In this document: one piece after another, positions 1 to 12,853 of the stretch
How positions within the stretch are numbered: position 1 is the first letter of the stretch
Layout: every line of letters begins with the position of its first letter
Source: Daphnia carinata
Lineage: Eukaryota > Arthropoda > Branchiopoda > Diplostraca > Daphniidae
Direction: 5' to 3'
NCBI RefSeq assembly: GCF_022539665.2
Contig: NC_081332.1
Span: 3,009,884 to 3,073,883 of the forward strand
DNA: 64,000 nucleotides
The notes under the pieces: generated by a model
Seen by the model: the letters and a program-made list of their open reading frames with translations, nothing else
The model's database searches: none
What the model was told of the DNA's origin: nothing
Made by a program: the position numbers and the translations under genes

Positions 1-674
1 TGTCAAATAGACAGTCGGTTGTGTCTATATAACAAGGTCGCATCTGCTTCTTGTTGGAACCTCATTTGGCCTGTGTGTGTGTCGTTCTCTCGGCTAATAC
101 GACGGACACACTGTGAAAATGTGAACATCTGCCCGGGGTTTTAGAGTAATTAGCCGCGGATCGGATGACAGCTTGCGGTGTCTGTGTGTGTTGGTGGAGG
201 AGTAGTGGTGTGGCAAAGGGTGAATACAGCGAGATTGTCCGACTACTTACTTTACTTACTCTCTCTCTGCTCTTTCTCTTACTGTGTACAAACACACACA
301 GCAGCAGCAGAGAAAGAGAGAATTGTATGCGCTCTTTTTCAAGGGGGAGGATGGCCTACACCCAGCGGGATACTAAAAACGAGAGGGGCGTTGGGGAGGT
401 TTCGCTCTGTGTGTGTAGGGACAAGCATAAGCGAGCGTGTGCTCGTTGTTTGCACAACAAATGACGACCATTTCATCGGCTCGTGATCCCCCCCCCCCTC
501 TTCTATCTCGTAACTGGCGCCAGTGTCAACAAAAGCAAAGAGCCTCTCTGTCTATTATTTGTCAATCTGCTGGACACTGGGCGCTTTTCCCTAGCCCCCC
601 GCGGAATGTTGTCATGTTTGGTCAAACAAAAAAAAAAAAAACAAGAGAAAAGGGAAGAAAACTATTCAACTCAC
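1..674 (-). other. T-box gene intron 5, partial
   Basis: Lies downstream of the last visible T-box exon on the minus strand. It contains a poly-A run near 629, CA/GT repeats and a C-run near 489. Neither strand shows a stretch that resembles further T-box protein, so the next exon is outside the window. Confidence 0.6.
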
Positions 675-751
675 TTTTTTTCACGCTTGCCAGCTCCAGT
701 GTCCCGGAATCCTTTGGCGAACGGGTTGTTATCGATTTTCAATTGCGTGAT
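675..751 (-). CDS. bi: T-box gene exon 5 (end of T-box)
   Basis: Encodes [20 protein letters not shown] then GKREK, the C-terminal DNA-binding helix of the T-domain. The acceptor is TTTCCCAG and the donor A|GTGAGT after 675 leaves the gene in phase 2. The frame closes shortly after the donor if unspliced, so the protein must continue in exons left of the window. Confidence 0.9.
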
Positions 752-3700
752 CTGGGAAATTTCAAAAACAAAAGAATGATTATCGATGCAAAAATGGAGG
801 GGAAAAAAAAGGGCACTCGACGTGCGTTGGAGAAGGTCGACACCTTTTCTTACCTTTTCATTTTGATAAGCCGTGACGGCGATGAACTCGGTCTCCTTGA
901 AGACGTAAGTGCGAAACGTGCTGTAGGGCAGCTTGAGGATGTCGTTGGCGCGCACCAGATGAAATCGCGGCTGGTACTTGTGCATCGAATTCAATATCGT
1001 CTGCTTTAACCAAGAAAAAAGGCGAGACACGAAATAAAAAAAAAGAAAAACATGATTAATCTGCACACACACTACCCATTTTTTTCTTCTTTAAATTCTA
1101 TTCAAAAAGAAATCAATAAAACGATCGTCATCAGCGTTGATTGTCTACCATCCAACCCCTACACGCCCCCCCCCCCCACCCGCAATTTTCGGAAATTCAC
1201 TCAATCGTTAATATTTATACGATTTTTTTGTGTGTGTCATTTTCGTTTTTTTTTATGCGACTGAGTCAGACGCGGGGAGTTGATTGCGATTGATTTGTCA
1301 TCGGTGCGCGTGCGCTGCCCAATTTTCGCGCATCGTCGACCATCAGAATGTGCTGTCGAGACGGGAGGCTGATTTGATGTGTTATTTTGGCCTGAATGTC
1401 AGCCAAGGGTTTGTTCGTCTGTGTGAACCGCAATAACGAAGAGGGAACGAACGCCAAACGACGGCCGATTGTTCTCACACGAGGAACAGCGTCGCCCTTT
1501 TGCATCCCCCCCCCCGTTTTTCACAGACAGGCAGACACAAAGACACACACAAAGGGGTGGCAATGTGATGCAACTAGAGTCACGTCGCAACGACTCGATG
1601 AAAAAAAAAAAAAAATCAAAGAGTTTTAGGGAAAAAGAAGGAAACAGCAGCACCTTATATACGCCCCTATACGCTGTCAGACTAGCAAAATCCTCAGAGA
1701 GACGCGGGTCACAAAAGATGCCGAATTCTATGAGAATTGGTATATTCCCCCCCCCTCTCAGTGGTAATGGAGAAAGAGCCAACTAGATACCATCAGCTTT
1801 TTAGGAAATTAGCTATTTATACAAATGCACACGCATTCATTTTCCATCCCCTCTGCCAATAAGGGAGGGGATAAGGGTAACAACAATCAACAAGAACCGG
1901 AAATGTCTTTTAAATATTCTAATATCTTTTGAACTCTTGCCGCGCATCTAATAATGGTAATGCACAATTTCTTCAATTTTCATAGACATTTTTTTTTTTC
2001 AACCTGAATTTCGAAAAACGATTTTCAACTAGAAACAAAAAGAAAAATTCTAAAATAGGGAAAACCAGTTTTGTTTGTATATTTGTGTGTGTGTGTCCCC
2101 CTGCAATGTCGAAGGGGGAACCTGCTTCTGTTGCCTGTAAGTATATCTATTTCTCACTGTCTCACACTACCTGAGCCGGAGCAAGAGATAAAAAAGAAAA
2201 CAAAAAACGTCTACACAGAAGTGGAGAAATGAGCTGCTCTCTTTCGTGGAATGCGTTCCTACGTCTAGCGATATAGACCGAAGATGGTTGTGTGAGTGTA
2301 GGAATGCTGTTTTCAGGGAAGGGGGGCGCACCATCGTCGGCTACTGGACAGGGGCTAGTACAGCTCCCGCTTATGTGCCGCTTGTTTGGACCTTGGACTC
2401 TTCTCGGCGTTCCAAAACTTCTTCTTCTTTGGCCCTTAACGATAGATTACAACGCCATGGCGGCCCACACTATCCCGACAACAAGGACGGAATGTGTCCA
2501 TTTTGTGCCTCCTACCACGTTGCCATCAAGAAATTCGGGAATCAAGATTTTCTTTTCTTAACAAAAAAAACAAAAAAACAAAAGGAAAACGGGAGTCGTT
2601 GGAAAACGAACGAGCGCACGTGTGCGCACAGATATATCATCGGGACCCGCAGGTACTTTTTTTTTTTTCTAAGCCGCTTCGCTCTGTGTATGCACTTACA
2701 CACCTTTGGAATGTAGCTGACAAATTCTGAGGACCATGCACGCAAAAGAAAAATGTCGAAAGATTTTAATTTTTTTTTTTTTTGTTAAGATGAAATAAAA
2801 TAAAACGGGAAACTAGGCGAAAAGCTTCGTTGCACGGTAGTCACCAATGACAAATGTTGTCGTTCATTACGTGTGCACCTGAGCTATAGAGTGCGCATTC
2901 TTCTTTTATTTTTTTCAAGATTTCGCTTGCGTATCTCTGTTTTTAAAAATTCATAGCCACCGCAAAAAAAAAAAAAAAAAAAAAAAGAATCGATGTGGGC
3001 GGTCGTCTTTGGATTGAAATTTAAAGAAAAAAAAAGGGGACGCACAGGTAAAATAAAACGGTGAAGAAGAAGAAGAACCCAAAACTATTTTGGTTGTGTT
3101 GTTTATCCCGCGGCTACAACCATCTGGTTGCTGCTGGTGGTCGTTTTCTTCTTCGCGTGAAAAACGAAAAAAAAAACAAACACGGACACCCAATCACAGC
3201 CCGCAGGTCTCGATGGTGTTTGTATATCAAACACGATCAAATCTTTCGATATTTCTTTCCCGATTTCACCATAAAAACAAAGCCAAGAAATGAAAAATAA
3301 AATAATAATAGAGCTCGTGCTCCCCGTGATTAAGCCGAAAAGTGGGAAGATGACCGCAGGAATAAATTCGAAAGATTTTTGTTTAAAAAAAAAGTGTGTT
3401 GGGTGGGATGATTACGCTCGTCTGCGGGCTATTTGCTCTTCGGTGTGTGATGACTTTTCGTGGATGGAAAAGGTGTTGGATGTAATAAGATATCGGCCCC
3501 GATCAGAGCGTGCAACACAAAAAAAGAAAACAGGTCTCTGCCCCTTTTTTGGGAACGCAACCTCTCAAGAAAAAAGAAAATCAAAGTGTGGCTTCTAGGA
3601 CCCATTATTATTATCCACGCCGACGAAAGGCGTCATCTATTGTGTTGTTGTTGTTGTCGAGAACGGGCAGAAGGAAGAACAAAAGAGTTTCTTCAAAGTG

Positions 3701-6700
3701 AGACGTGTTTAAGTGGCTCCTGCCATCCACGAAAAGGAAAAAAAAAAATGGAAAAATATTGAAGAGATCGGAAGGATAAAACATTTAAAGGCGTCGGGAC
3801 GGTAACAATGGCGGCGTGATTTTTTATGGTTCGACTCGATTGGCACCGATGAAGACGAGAAAAGAAGAATAAACTTGATGGCTATAAATCATCAAACAGG
3901 TGAGAGAGTAGGTCCGGCCCATTTCCATGCAAATTCCCCTACGCCAAACCGACACATTTCGGGGATCCCACAAGTTTGTTTTTCTCTTGCCCAACGGTGG
4001 GATGGGGCGGACAGGTTGTAAACTACGCGTTACAGATGAGGTGCCCTTCTTTCATTCTTTTATATCAGAGTAATGGCAAACAACAAATGGTAGTAGTACT
4101 CGCACTGAATGTGTGAAATCAAGGAAACGAGTCATCAGGAAAAAACAAATGCCATTCTTTCTTTCTTTCTCAAAAAACAAACACACACAGATCTATCCAT
4201 TTTTATAGCTCCCGCGTGCGGTGTACGTTGGCCGCCCAATCGTCTTCATTCCCCTCATCCCTCGTACGACTCGCTTATTATTCGATCGTGCACAGGTAGT
4301 TTTTTTTTTTTTCTTTTCCGACGGCCCGTGCCGTTGAGAAGGAAGAAAAAAAAGAAACGAATAAATATACATATACATCATCATCCGAAAAAGAAACGAA
4401 AGAAGAAGGTGCAGACAAATTCATTTCCCTCTTGTGGTGTTTGATGTGAAACTTTAAACCAATCGCCTACGGCTGAACCGAGCCCCTGTATACAAGAGTT
4501 AAGAAAAGATGATAATCATGATAATAATCATATAATGATAGTGTATAATGCACTGTGCGCGCAAAGCATACACTACGAACCGGCCACGCTATATGCCCAG
4601 CCGCACGTCGATTGTTTGGCGCCTGGGAAGGTGTGGCTGGCCCATTCAGCCACACACACAAACTATTTCTTTTCTTTCTTTCTTTCTTTTTTTAATCAAC
4701 AACGCCTCCTTCCAAGTTGAGTTTTATTTAAATAAGATGCCTAGTCAGAATTTTTGCGTTTTGGGGAGAGAAGAAAAACGGAAACAATTGATAAAGAGGC
4801 CCGTTGCTCATCAAGTTTGATGTCTTTGCTTGGAAGGGAAAAAAAGGGGCCGACCAATTTTCACACATCATTCGAAACTATCACGATTTCGGGTTACGGC
4901 CCACTGCATTTTTCTTTCCCATCATCACGAAAGAGGAGAAATCTATTTAGTCAATGAGGAATGTGATGCTTTTCAATGGATAGGCAAAACAGCTAGAGGC
5001 CATTTGTTACACCGAAAACGACTGGCGCCAGCTATTATACACTCTTCTTTAACAACACAGCCCTCATATTCTTGTTGCTGTTTTTAAAAAATAAGGTAGG
5101 TGCCTCCATGAGGGTTTTCTTTTTTTTTTTTTTTTCTATGAAAACGCAGAGAAGATTCAATACCCCCATTCAAATATATATTTTTTTAATTCAAATTTGT
5201 TAGCCCGAAAGATTCGTGTGTGTGGGGGAGAGGCAAAAAAAAAACATGGCCCCATTTTCGTGCCAAATCGGGAATCGTCTTTTTCCTTTAAACAACCCGA
5301 ATACTCGAACAGAATCGACAATTAGTTTGTATACCTTTCCAACTGACCAAAAATGCTGAATGATTTCTTGTTTTGATTTCATTTCTTTTCTGAATTTCCC
5401 TCAGTTTTTTTCAATCTAGCAAGTGTTTGTTGCCACGCTATCCCCCCGTCCTTCTTCTTTCTGTCTTTCTATTTCTCGCACGCCCGAGACGCTCGCCGCT
5501 CCCGGCGTGAGAATATGATAATCGCCACGCTCGTTATTCTGTCGTCTTGCCGAAAGGAAACGAACGGTGTAAGATAAAAATGAGGGAGAAAAAAAAAAAA
5601 AAAGACTTTGTGAGTGTGTCTAGATGTTTTGGTTAGGTGGGCAAACAACAGTCTCTATAGGCATTTGCAACAGTGAACACATTTCACGCCGACAGAAAAG
5701 GTGAGGATGTGCGTCTTTTTTTTTTTATTTTATAGCTCTCTTTCGGGAAAAATTTTTTTCTCGAGTCCCGATGCGTGTTAGTGTCGGATGAAGCGAAATG
5801 ATGGAGTGTATAAATATAGCAGCTACTTTCCTACTTTCAATAGATGCAGCAGCAAGCCAGTAAAACAACAACTCTATTATACGAACGGCGACCCGAAACA
5901 AGAGTCTTAATGAATTCAAAAAAAGAAAATAAAAGAGGCGCCAGAAAAAAACAAAAAACAAACGACGATAGTGAGTTTGGCTGCTGTTTTTTTTTTCTGC
6001 TTATAAATGACGGGCAAAATCAGCTGGCCCTAAACTAAGAAAGAAAATGATTTTTATTTCCTTCGCAAACGAGAATTCGGGTGTCGGTAAAAAGTGTTCC
6101 AAGAATATTCCAACCTATCCAATTTTTAATTTTCCACTGCGGTAGACGCACACACACACAAAAAAAAATTCCCCGACAAGGCTATCGAATCCATTTTTTT
6201 TTTTAAATCAACAATAGAGAAGGACTCGTGTCTCCTTCCTTTTTGCTGTTACTTTCTCAGCTTGTCCCCCCTCTTTATCGCACACTTTTCAGGCTTCTAT
6301 ATACATTACAATCTATTACGATAGACACAGGGTTCTCGGTTTTTATAACAAGAGCAGCAGCCATTCATCTCTTCTGATGATGACCGCCCCTTTGCGACAG
6401 GCACAAAAAAAAACTTTAATTTTTGGTTGAAAAAAAAAGAAGAGGGGAATGCAACGATAAGTTGAGCGACAGGAAGAGGGTCGGACGCGTTTCATGTTTT
6501 CACGGCATCCCTATCGCACCGTATAATTTCACCTTTCGTGATGATTTTCTAGAAAAACGAATCAACTTCCTCTCGTTATCATCTTTGAAGCGCACACACA
6601 CAAAAAAATACGTGTCAACTAACGTAGAAGTGGAAAGACCACATCCAACACTTTTCGGGCCTTGGTTTTTAATTGAAATGAGAACAAGGGACTAGGTGGG

Positions 6701-9700
6701 ATTTTTTTTTCTTTTAAAGTCAAATGAGCTCCAAAAAAAAAAAAGATAATTGGAAGTAGTTTTTTGTGTGTGTGTGTGTTGATGTTATAACCTGTCCAGT
6801 TTGTGTGCAAAGCAAATAAGAGATTTCTCAATAAGCTTGTGTGTGTGTGTGTACTGTCTTATATACCGACATCGTAAAACTCTCCACACGGGCCCCGCCA
6901 GCCTAAACAAATAGAACATAAACCATCCATCTATCCATCGGAGGGCCAAGAAAAAGAAGGGAATCTGTGGTATACAATATACATATGGGATGAGGAAGGA
7001 GGGGGGGGGGGGAATTGGTAAGCAGAAGCAAAAGGGCAGAGAGAGCTTGGGGCTTTTTTTCGCTGTTGGATGGCAGCATGATTTTCAATCGACTTGATTG
7101 TTTTCCATCACGAAGGGCGGGCCCCAGAGAACCAACTCGACCGAAAGGGGCCCAACAGCGCGCAACCAGCTTGAAATCAATCGGCACCCTCGTAAAGAAT
7201 CCCCCAAGTTTTTTTTTTTTCCCTTGGCCAGGGCTCTCTTGTGGCCGTGAATAAATTATGCCATATAACCCCCCCGCTCAAAAAAAAGCTAATAAGGCTA
7301 GAGAGATTTTTCTTTTTCCAGATTTATGAATAATGAGGACCATCGATTAAGAATTCAGCCAAAAAAGTGAAAAGTCTACAAAAAAAAAAATATGGGAGAG
7401 AAGAAAACCCCTTTTTCGGATGGCCGTTAAGATGCTCGTAAATCAGACAAACATTTTTCAGGCGGAGGTTCAAAACTTTCTTGTTTGTTTTATTCCTTTT
7501 TCTTTTAAGGTAAAAGAAAAAAAAACTGTTGATCAAACAAGAAGAAAAAAAAACGCAGTGTGTGTGTACCGCAGGGAGAGAAAGAAACCCAGAGAAACCG
7601 TAGGGGGTAGGTGCCAAAGTGCCGAGACCCCCTCATTCCGTGAATGCAAACGTGGTGGCGCGCGAAGGGTTTCGACTTTCCGACACCATCTCTCCGTCAC
7701 TCTTTTCTTCCATCATCCACTCAACATTTTCTTTTTTTTTTTTGTTGCCCTATACCTGTCCTTTTTTTTTTAACTTCTCCTGTGTGTGTTTTTCATGATT
7801 TCCCCACAGAATATATATATATATACGCACCTATAAAAGAAAAAAAAAAGGGCATGTCGCTCCGACGACTAACAAGTCAAAAAAAAAAAAAAACCTGCCC
7901 GACTAGACGGATAAAACTTTTAAAAGAAAAAATCTTAGGAAAACGTCTAGCAAAAGTTGGGCCAGGTGCTTATTCTTTTTCGCCATAAACGTCAAGAGTT
8001 GGGCACTTCTCGATGACATTTGATTCCCAAACCCAACGCGTTGCACAAAAGCTTTAAAAATGATAGCCCAAAATGTCGATAGGCATCTCTTCGACAACGA
8101 AACCGTGTTTTCCTATCTGTATAACACGACTTTTAAGAAAGAAAAAAAGAGCGACAGTTGTAATAAGAGGGAAACAAACAAACAAAAGCTGTTAACTCGA
8201 TTCATCATCATTTTCACGGAACAGTCAAAACAGCCAGAGTCCCGGACACCCACCCATTGAGAAAGAGGTGAGCTCTGTGTGTGTGGTGTTGGTGGGCGTC
8301 GGTAGGAGAGAAAATAACGTCCATAGAACGGGGGGAGAAAAGGGAGGGAGAGAATGTTTGGAGAGAAAGAGACACCCACAAAGTCCCACAAGGCGTTCAG
8401 GGGCAGGCAGGCATCACACAAAATGGCCGGTAATTACAGGTGTGTGTGTGTACAGACGCGCCACAGGGTAACTTTATGGGTGATGATGTCTCTATTGTAC
8501 AAGAATAACTTTTTGTCTGAGGGTACCGGTGGTGGAGACAAGTCAACTTTCCGTGTGTGTGTGTGCGCTATGCAAAGTAGGCGAGGAAAACGCAGGTGGT
8601 AGACAACAAGAATTTTTTTTTCTTTCGGAGAATAAATTGCGTCTAATGATGACACACGGTTCTGCGGTCTACGGCGGAAGTTGTCCATAAACAATGACAA
8701 CAAGATCTGTATATCCCCCTTTGTTTCATAAAACCCGCGCCAAACTCATTTGAATATTTCAACTAAAGAAGGAAAAGATTCAAGATGTGACACTTACGAA
8801 GCCGTGCTTGTCCGAGATGTTGTTGGTCAATTTGAGTTTGTGGAAGGAGACGACTTTCTGCATCCACTGTTCACCCGTTGCCGGACTGTCTGGATGAATG
8901 TACATCCGTTTCGGCATCTCCGGATCCGCTTTGCCGGCAACCATCCAACGGCTTTTTAAAAAAGACAAATTGATATCAAGACAAATCTTTGGGTCAGAAC
9001 GTGAGAAAACAAACCTGTTGTGGAATTTATATCGGTAGTCGTCTGCAGCCACAATGTCCAGCAAGAGAATGTACTTGGATTTCGGATCGAGTCCAGACAC
9101 ACGGAATTTCATTTGCGGAAACATTTGCCTAAATGTTTAAAAATACATACATTATAGACAGCGACTGATTTTCATGGGAATCAAACTACTGTACGAATAG
9201 AGGGGGAAGATTCTTTTGTTGTACCATACGAAACTGATGATCCTTGTAATCCCTTAGTGCTCTATCTTCTAACCTACCCTCATTCAAAGCTACTCGAAAA
9301 ATCAGGCAAGCAGACTACCTATGCTGTTTCGAGTGGCAGAGGGGGACACACATTTCGTCCGTTATTGTATAGCCGGTGAAAAACATGTCAAAGCGCGTTT
9401 TGTTGGCCGCGACAAGACGGCCAACAAGAGGGGGGCCACCTTCAATAGACGCTGCAGAGAGAGAGAGAGACATCGCAACGGTGGCATCTGACAATAAAGA
9501 AGCGCACAGAGTTGCGAGCCAGGTACATAACAACAAAATGTTTAAAGCTCTCAAGTCGTATTTAGACGTGTATCTATATAAAGAGAAAAGAGCTTTCATC
9601 TATTTCTATGGCTGATAACAAATAGAAGAAGAGTATCTCTCTCATCTCATTCAATAAATGTCTCGCGGCTGTCTCATCGCATCTCCTTCCGGTCTGTCGG

Positions 9701-12700
9701 GTTTGGCTGCTTCTCGTCTCTCTGTGTACGTTTTTGTCTTGTTTGAATAGCCGCGCCGCCGCCTTCATCCAGTCGACTGTTATGTGCGTAGGTATAAGGT
9801 TTCTTGTGGCGGCGGCACCTCTTTTGTTTCCGATTTTCTTTTTTTGCTTTACAAAATAAAATTCCCCCCTTTTTTTTCGAATTGTTTGAATGTGACGGAA
9901 CTGAAAATCGGCCAATCATTGAACGTCTCAACGAACGAATAGCAAACACGATGGCGCAGTACCGCGGACTCTGGGGCCTAAAACATTTTTTTGAAAAACC
10001 AACAACTCACCCGAGAAACTCTTTTTCTCTCGGCTCATTATGCCTCATTAGCCATGCAAATGGTCGAAGAGAAATGTTTCCTACTTGGAATGGGCAGAGA
10101 AACCCGAAAAAAAAAATCGAAGGAAACGTGCACAGAGCGTACCTCTTCTCTTTTTCACACCGTTGACCAGACACACACACAGGGCCCTTATTCTTTTCTC
10201 TCCCGGCTATTATTTCGACGTGTCTAACAAGCTCACGACCCCTTTGCTCGTGTACACCGTCTTGTGTGTGTGTGTGTGTGTCGCTTTGTTTCCGTTAAGG
10301 CTTAGCGCGGCTCCATTTCCTTTGATTTTTCCCTATCCCCTCCTCCACCCCGATATTTTTAAAAAAGATGTAATTTTCACGAACGATTTATCAGTGATCG
10401 ATCACGATGCCAAAATTGCGGTTCTTACCTCAAAAAAAAAAAATGAAACCTAAATTTTTTTAAGTAAAAAAAAAAAACTTGTGGGGATACAATCAAATAT
10501 TGATTTAGAGTATGTGGTGGTTGTCCGTGATTTAGCAGCCGGCGCAATTTTCTGTGCCACAAGAAACATGGAATTTGATAACATCGCACCATGGCAATGA
10601 TTTATTTTTATTCACATCTACAGCAAGCCCTTTTCATGTCTGGGTTAAAAACAAAAAGAAGATCCAACAACCATTTGACCGGCGTGAATCGCGCGTGCGC
10701 CGACATCCACCCCACCCCCCGTGGATACGTTTCTTACAAGCGACAGTCCACTTCACAACGAGGAAAAATATGATTTTCTCAGTTACGAAAATACGACGAC
10801 AGTTTCCTCTTTTTATTCGTCCCTTCAATCAAAATGGTTTTAAGTACGAACGAGATTTTTCATTGATAAAAACATGAAAATTCAAACATCATCTTTTTCG
10901 TGAATCATCCGAGTGTGTTTATACCCGTCATGGGCCATGTCCACAAATTTATTATGAAATGTTTTTTCGACTCTCTGACGATGTAGAAATGCGTAAAGGA
11001 TTTCTCGAGTTTTCCCTCCTCCTCAAAAAAAGATTAACTTGGCAATGACTTGGCGAAAAAAGAAAACAAGTCAGATCTTTTATCGCATCGTCTATTTTCT
11101 CTACACACATCGCTTTGTTTCTTCTGTCCACTATTTACCGAAAAAAAAAAGGGAACAAGCCTACTACCTGACTCGGGGCATCTGGCTACTTTAAACGTAT
11201 GTATCGAGTACATACGGGGCTAAAGGAAAACCCTCAATGGCGCCAGTCTTGGCCGTATTCTAAAAAAAAAACACACCCACTGGACATTGAGACACCTTAT
11301 TTCCAGTGCCTCTCCCCTACACATCTGATTGCCCTGGTCCTTTTTAATATTTTTCATAGATACGACGATGTTAGTATTTATACCTACACCTACACCCAGA
11401 AAAGTCTATACTTATATATATCGAGCAAGACGAAGAGTCAGAAGGGACGAGGGGGATAGTCTTTACTGCACCCCCTCATGTCACTACAACTAGACGCTCC
11501 GTATAGGCCTAATTTCTTTTTCTCCCTTGGTTTCTTCCTGCGACCGATCCACCAGAGGCCTTCCGAGCTGTCGCGACTCGGGAGGGTGGGCTGGCGCCAG
11601 TCGCCATTTTTCTTTTTTTCCCCTTAAACATTATATGATATACAATATCTTTTTTTTTTTTTGGCTTGTTCACAGAGGGTGGGTTGTCGTTGATTCTCAG
11701 AGAAATTGATCTTTGCCTATTTGAAGCAATGATTTAACTTGCAAAACGCTAGAGGCAATTTAGCTATTGACCTATTGATGAATTATTCGATAGGAAATAA
11801 CTCAAAGAAGGGGAGAAGAAAGAAAATCCCGTCGGGAGTGTTACAAAAAAAAAGCGAGAGCAGGAAATCCTCCCAATTTTCACCCCGCGTTCGTTTCGTG
11901 CCGACTCCTCCTCTTTAACACTTATCTCCCCATTTTCCATGTGTGTGTTTTCTCGAATGTAAAACATACAAGTACACGATAGCAGGTCAGGAATCTCTAG
12001 CAATGCTCGACACTGATACGCTAAAACGCTACGTCCTTAAACTAACGATTGAAATTCGAAAATTAATCATTCCCAATTTTTACCTGCCGGATTTGGTGAT
12101 GACCATTTCGGTGCCGAGACCGTGGAATTTCTCCCACAAGTCTTTGGATTCGAGACTGACTTTGGGATCGTCGGTGACTCCGTCGTCTTCGACGGCGGGT
12201 AACGTACGGAGCGGCCGGAGGTGTTGGGCGGCGGCAGCGGCGGCGGCAGCGGCCGAGGCCAAAACGTCTTCGGCCGTGGTGTACGGATGAGGGAAACGGA
12301 CTGAGGCCGGATGGGCGGCTAAAAGGGACGATGTTGCCGCATTGTAGGCCGACAATTGAGCCATGCTAACGCTAACTGGATTGGGTATTGAAGACGGGCC
12401 TATAGCTCCCGATCCAGCGGGAGAACTGGACGCCACAGCGGCCGAAGACGACGAAGAATTAGCGCTATTATTGTTGTTGTTGTTGGAACCGACAGCCGAC
12501 GGGGGCGAATGGGCTCGCATGGCGGCGTGAGCGGCCGCAGCTGCGGCCAACGCGGCCACGGCTGCCGATTGAACGGAATTGCTGGAAGGAGGTGAGGTGA
12601 GTGCGTTGTTTCGATCGGCACTGTTGAACTGGTGGTGTTGTTGTTGAGATGCCGTCAAGAGAGAACTGACGCTGAAATCGGAAGGCCGACCACTAGTGCC

Positions 12701-12853
12701 ACCACTACCGCCGCTGCTTCCATTGCCACCACTGCCGCCAGTCGTCTGATGCGAAAGGTGGTGATGATGATGCTGTTGCAACAGGAAAGGATGGAAAGCC
12801 ATCTCGGATTGCGAGAACAGCTGATTGACTTGCTCTCCCTGTTCGAAACGCAT
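675..12853 (-). CDS. bi: T-box transcription factor, Tbx2/3 (optomotor-blind/bifid) class; 3' part outside window
   Basis: Sequence-specific nuclear DNA-binding protein of the Tbx2/3 subfamily, known in arthropods for patterning of appendages and optic lobe. Five coding exons on the minus strand: 12853-12084, 9128-9015, 8951-8798, 1000-854 and 751-675. All junctions are GT-AG and phase-compatible, giving about 420 residues. The first in-frame ATG (12853) gives MRFEQ, followed shortly by MAFHPFL, the Tbx2/3 N-terminal signature. The T-box runs from about residue 230 ([13 protein letters not shown]) to about 416 ([12 protein letters not shown]). It contains [64 protein letters not shown] and [15 protein letters not shown], essentially the subfamily consensus. 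The last visible exon ends at a GTGAGT donor after REKK, so the repressor C-terminus lies beyond position 1. The bi symbol rests on remembered similarity to insect omb. Confidence 0.93.
854..1000 (-). CDS. bi: T-box gene exon 4
   Basis: Forty-nine codons, phase 0 at both ends, from [20 protein letters not shown] to [13 protein letters not shown]. This is the canonical T-box exon present in most T-box genes. The acceptor is TTAAAGCAG just 3' (on +) of position 1000 and the donor is AAG|GTAAGA at 854. Confidence 0.92.
1001..8797 (-). other. T-box gene intron 3 (about 7.8 kb)
   Basis: Long intron inside the T-domain between DKHGF and TILNSM. It is dense in mononucleotide runs (for example 2965-2986 A, 7001-7012 G) and CA/GT repeats. 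No open frame here resembles a known protein. Its length and position within a developmental regulator make embedded enhancers or an alternative exon possible, but I cannot show either. Confidence 0.7.
8798..8951 (-). CDS. bi: T-box gene exon 3
   Basis: Encodes [20 protein letters not shown] through NNISDKHGF, one of the most conserved T-domain stretches of Tbx2/3 proteins, including the region that contacts DNA and forms the dimer interface. The exon ends on a complete Phe codon at a consensus GTAAGT donor (8797-8792). Vertebrate TBX2/TBX3 genes, as I recall them, carry exons 2 and 3 as a single exon. Confidence 0.9.
9015..9128 (-). CDS. bi: T-box gene exon 2
   Basis: Encodes the segment [20 protein letters not shown] through YRYKFHN, including part of the beta-barrel core of the T-domain. 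The acceptor TTTAG precedes 9128 and completes the Arg codon split from exon 1. The donor AG|GTTTGT follows 9015 and leaves a split Ser codon for exon 3. The 63-bp intron between exons 2 and 3 (8952-9014) is typical of this genome. Confidence 0.9.
9129..12083 (-). other. T-box gene intron 1 (about 3 kb)
   Basis: Separates the N-terminal exon from the rest of the T-domain at the Arg codon after TKSG. It contains a GT microsatellite at 10263-10281 and several A/T runs. No coding exon was recognised. Confidence 0.7.
10263..10281. repeat. (TG)n microsatellite
   Basis: Nine to ten uninterrupted TG units inside intron 1 of the T-box gene. Confidence 0.95.
12084..12853 (-). CDS. bi: T-box gene exon 1 (N-terminus and start of T-box)
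   Basis: Encodes about 257 residues. Low-complexity tracts come in order: Gln/His-rich (QQHHHHHL), Gly/Ser-rich, the short Tbx2/3-like motif [13 protein letters not shown], Ala-rich, Asn-run, Ser-run, then a second poly-Ala run before the T-box begins with [16 protein letters not shown]. The frame is open upstream to about 12922 but has no ATG there, so 12853 is the conventional start. A second Met at 12802 (MAFHPFL) aligns with the vertebrate start region. The donor is CAG|GTAAAA at 12084/12083. The 5' UTR and promoter are not defined by the sequence. Confidence 0.9.
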
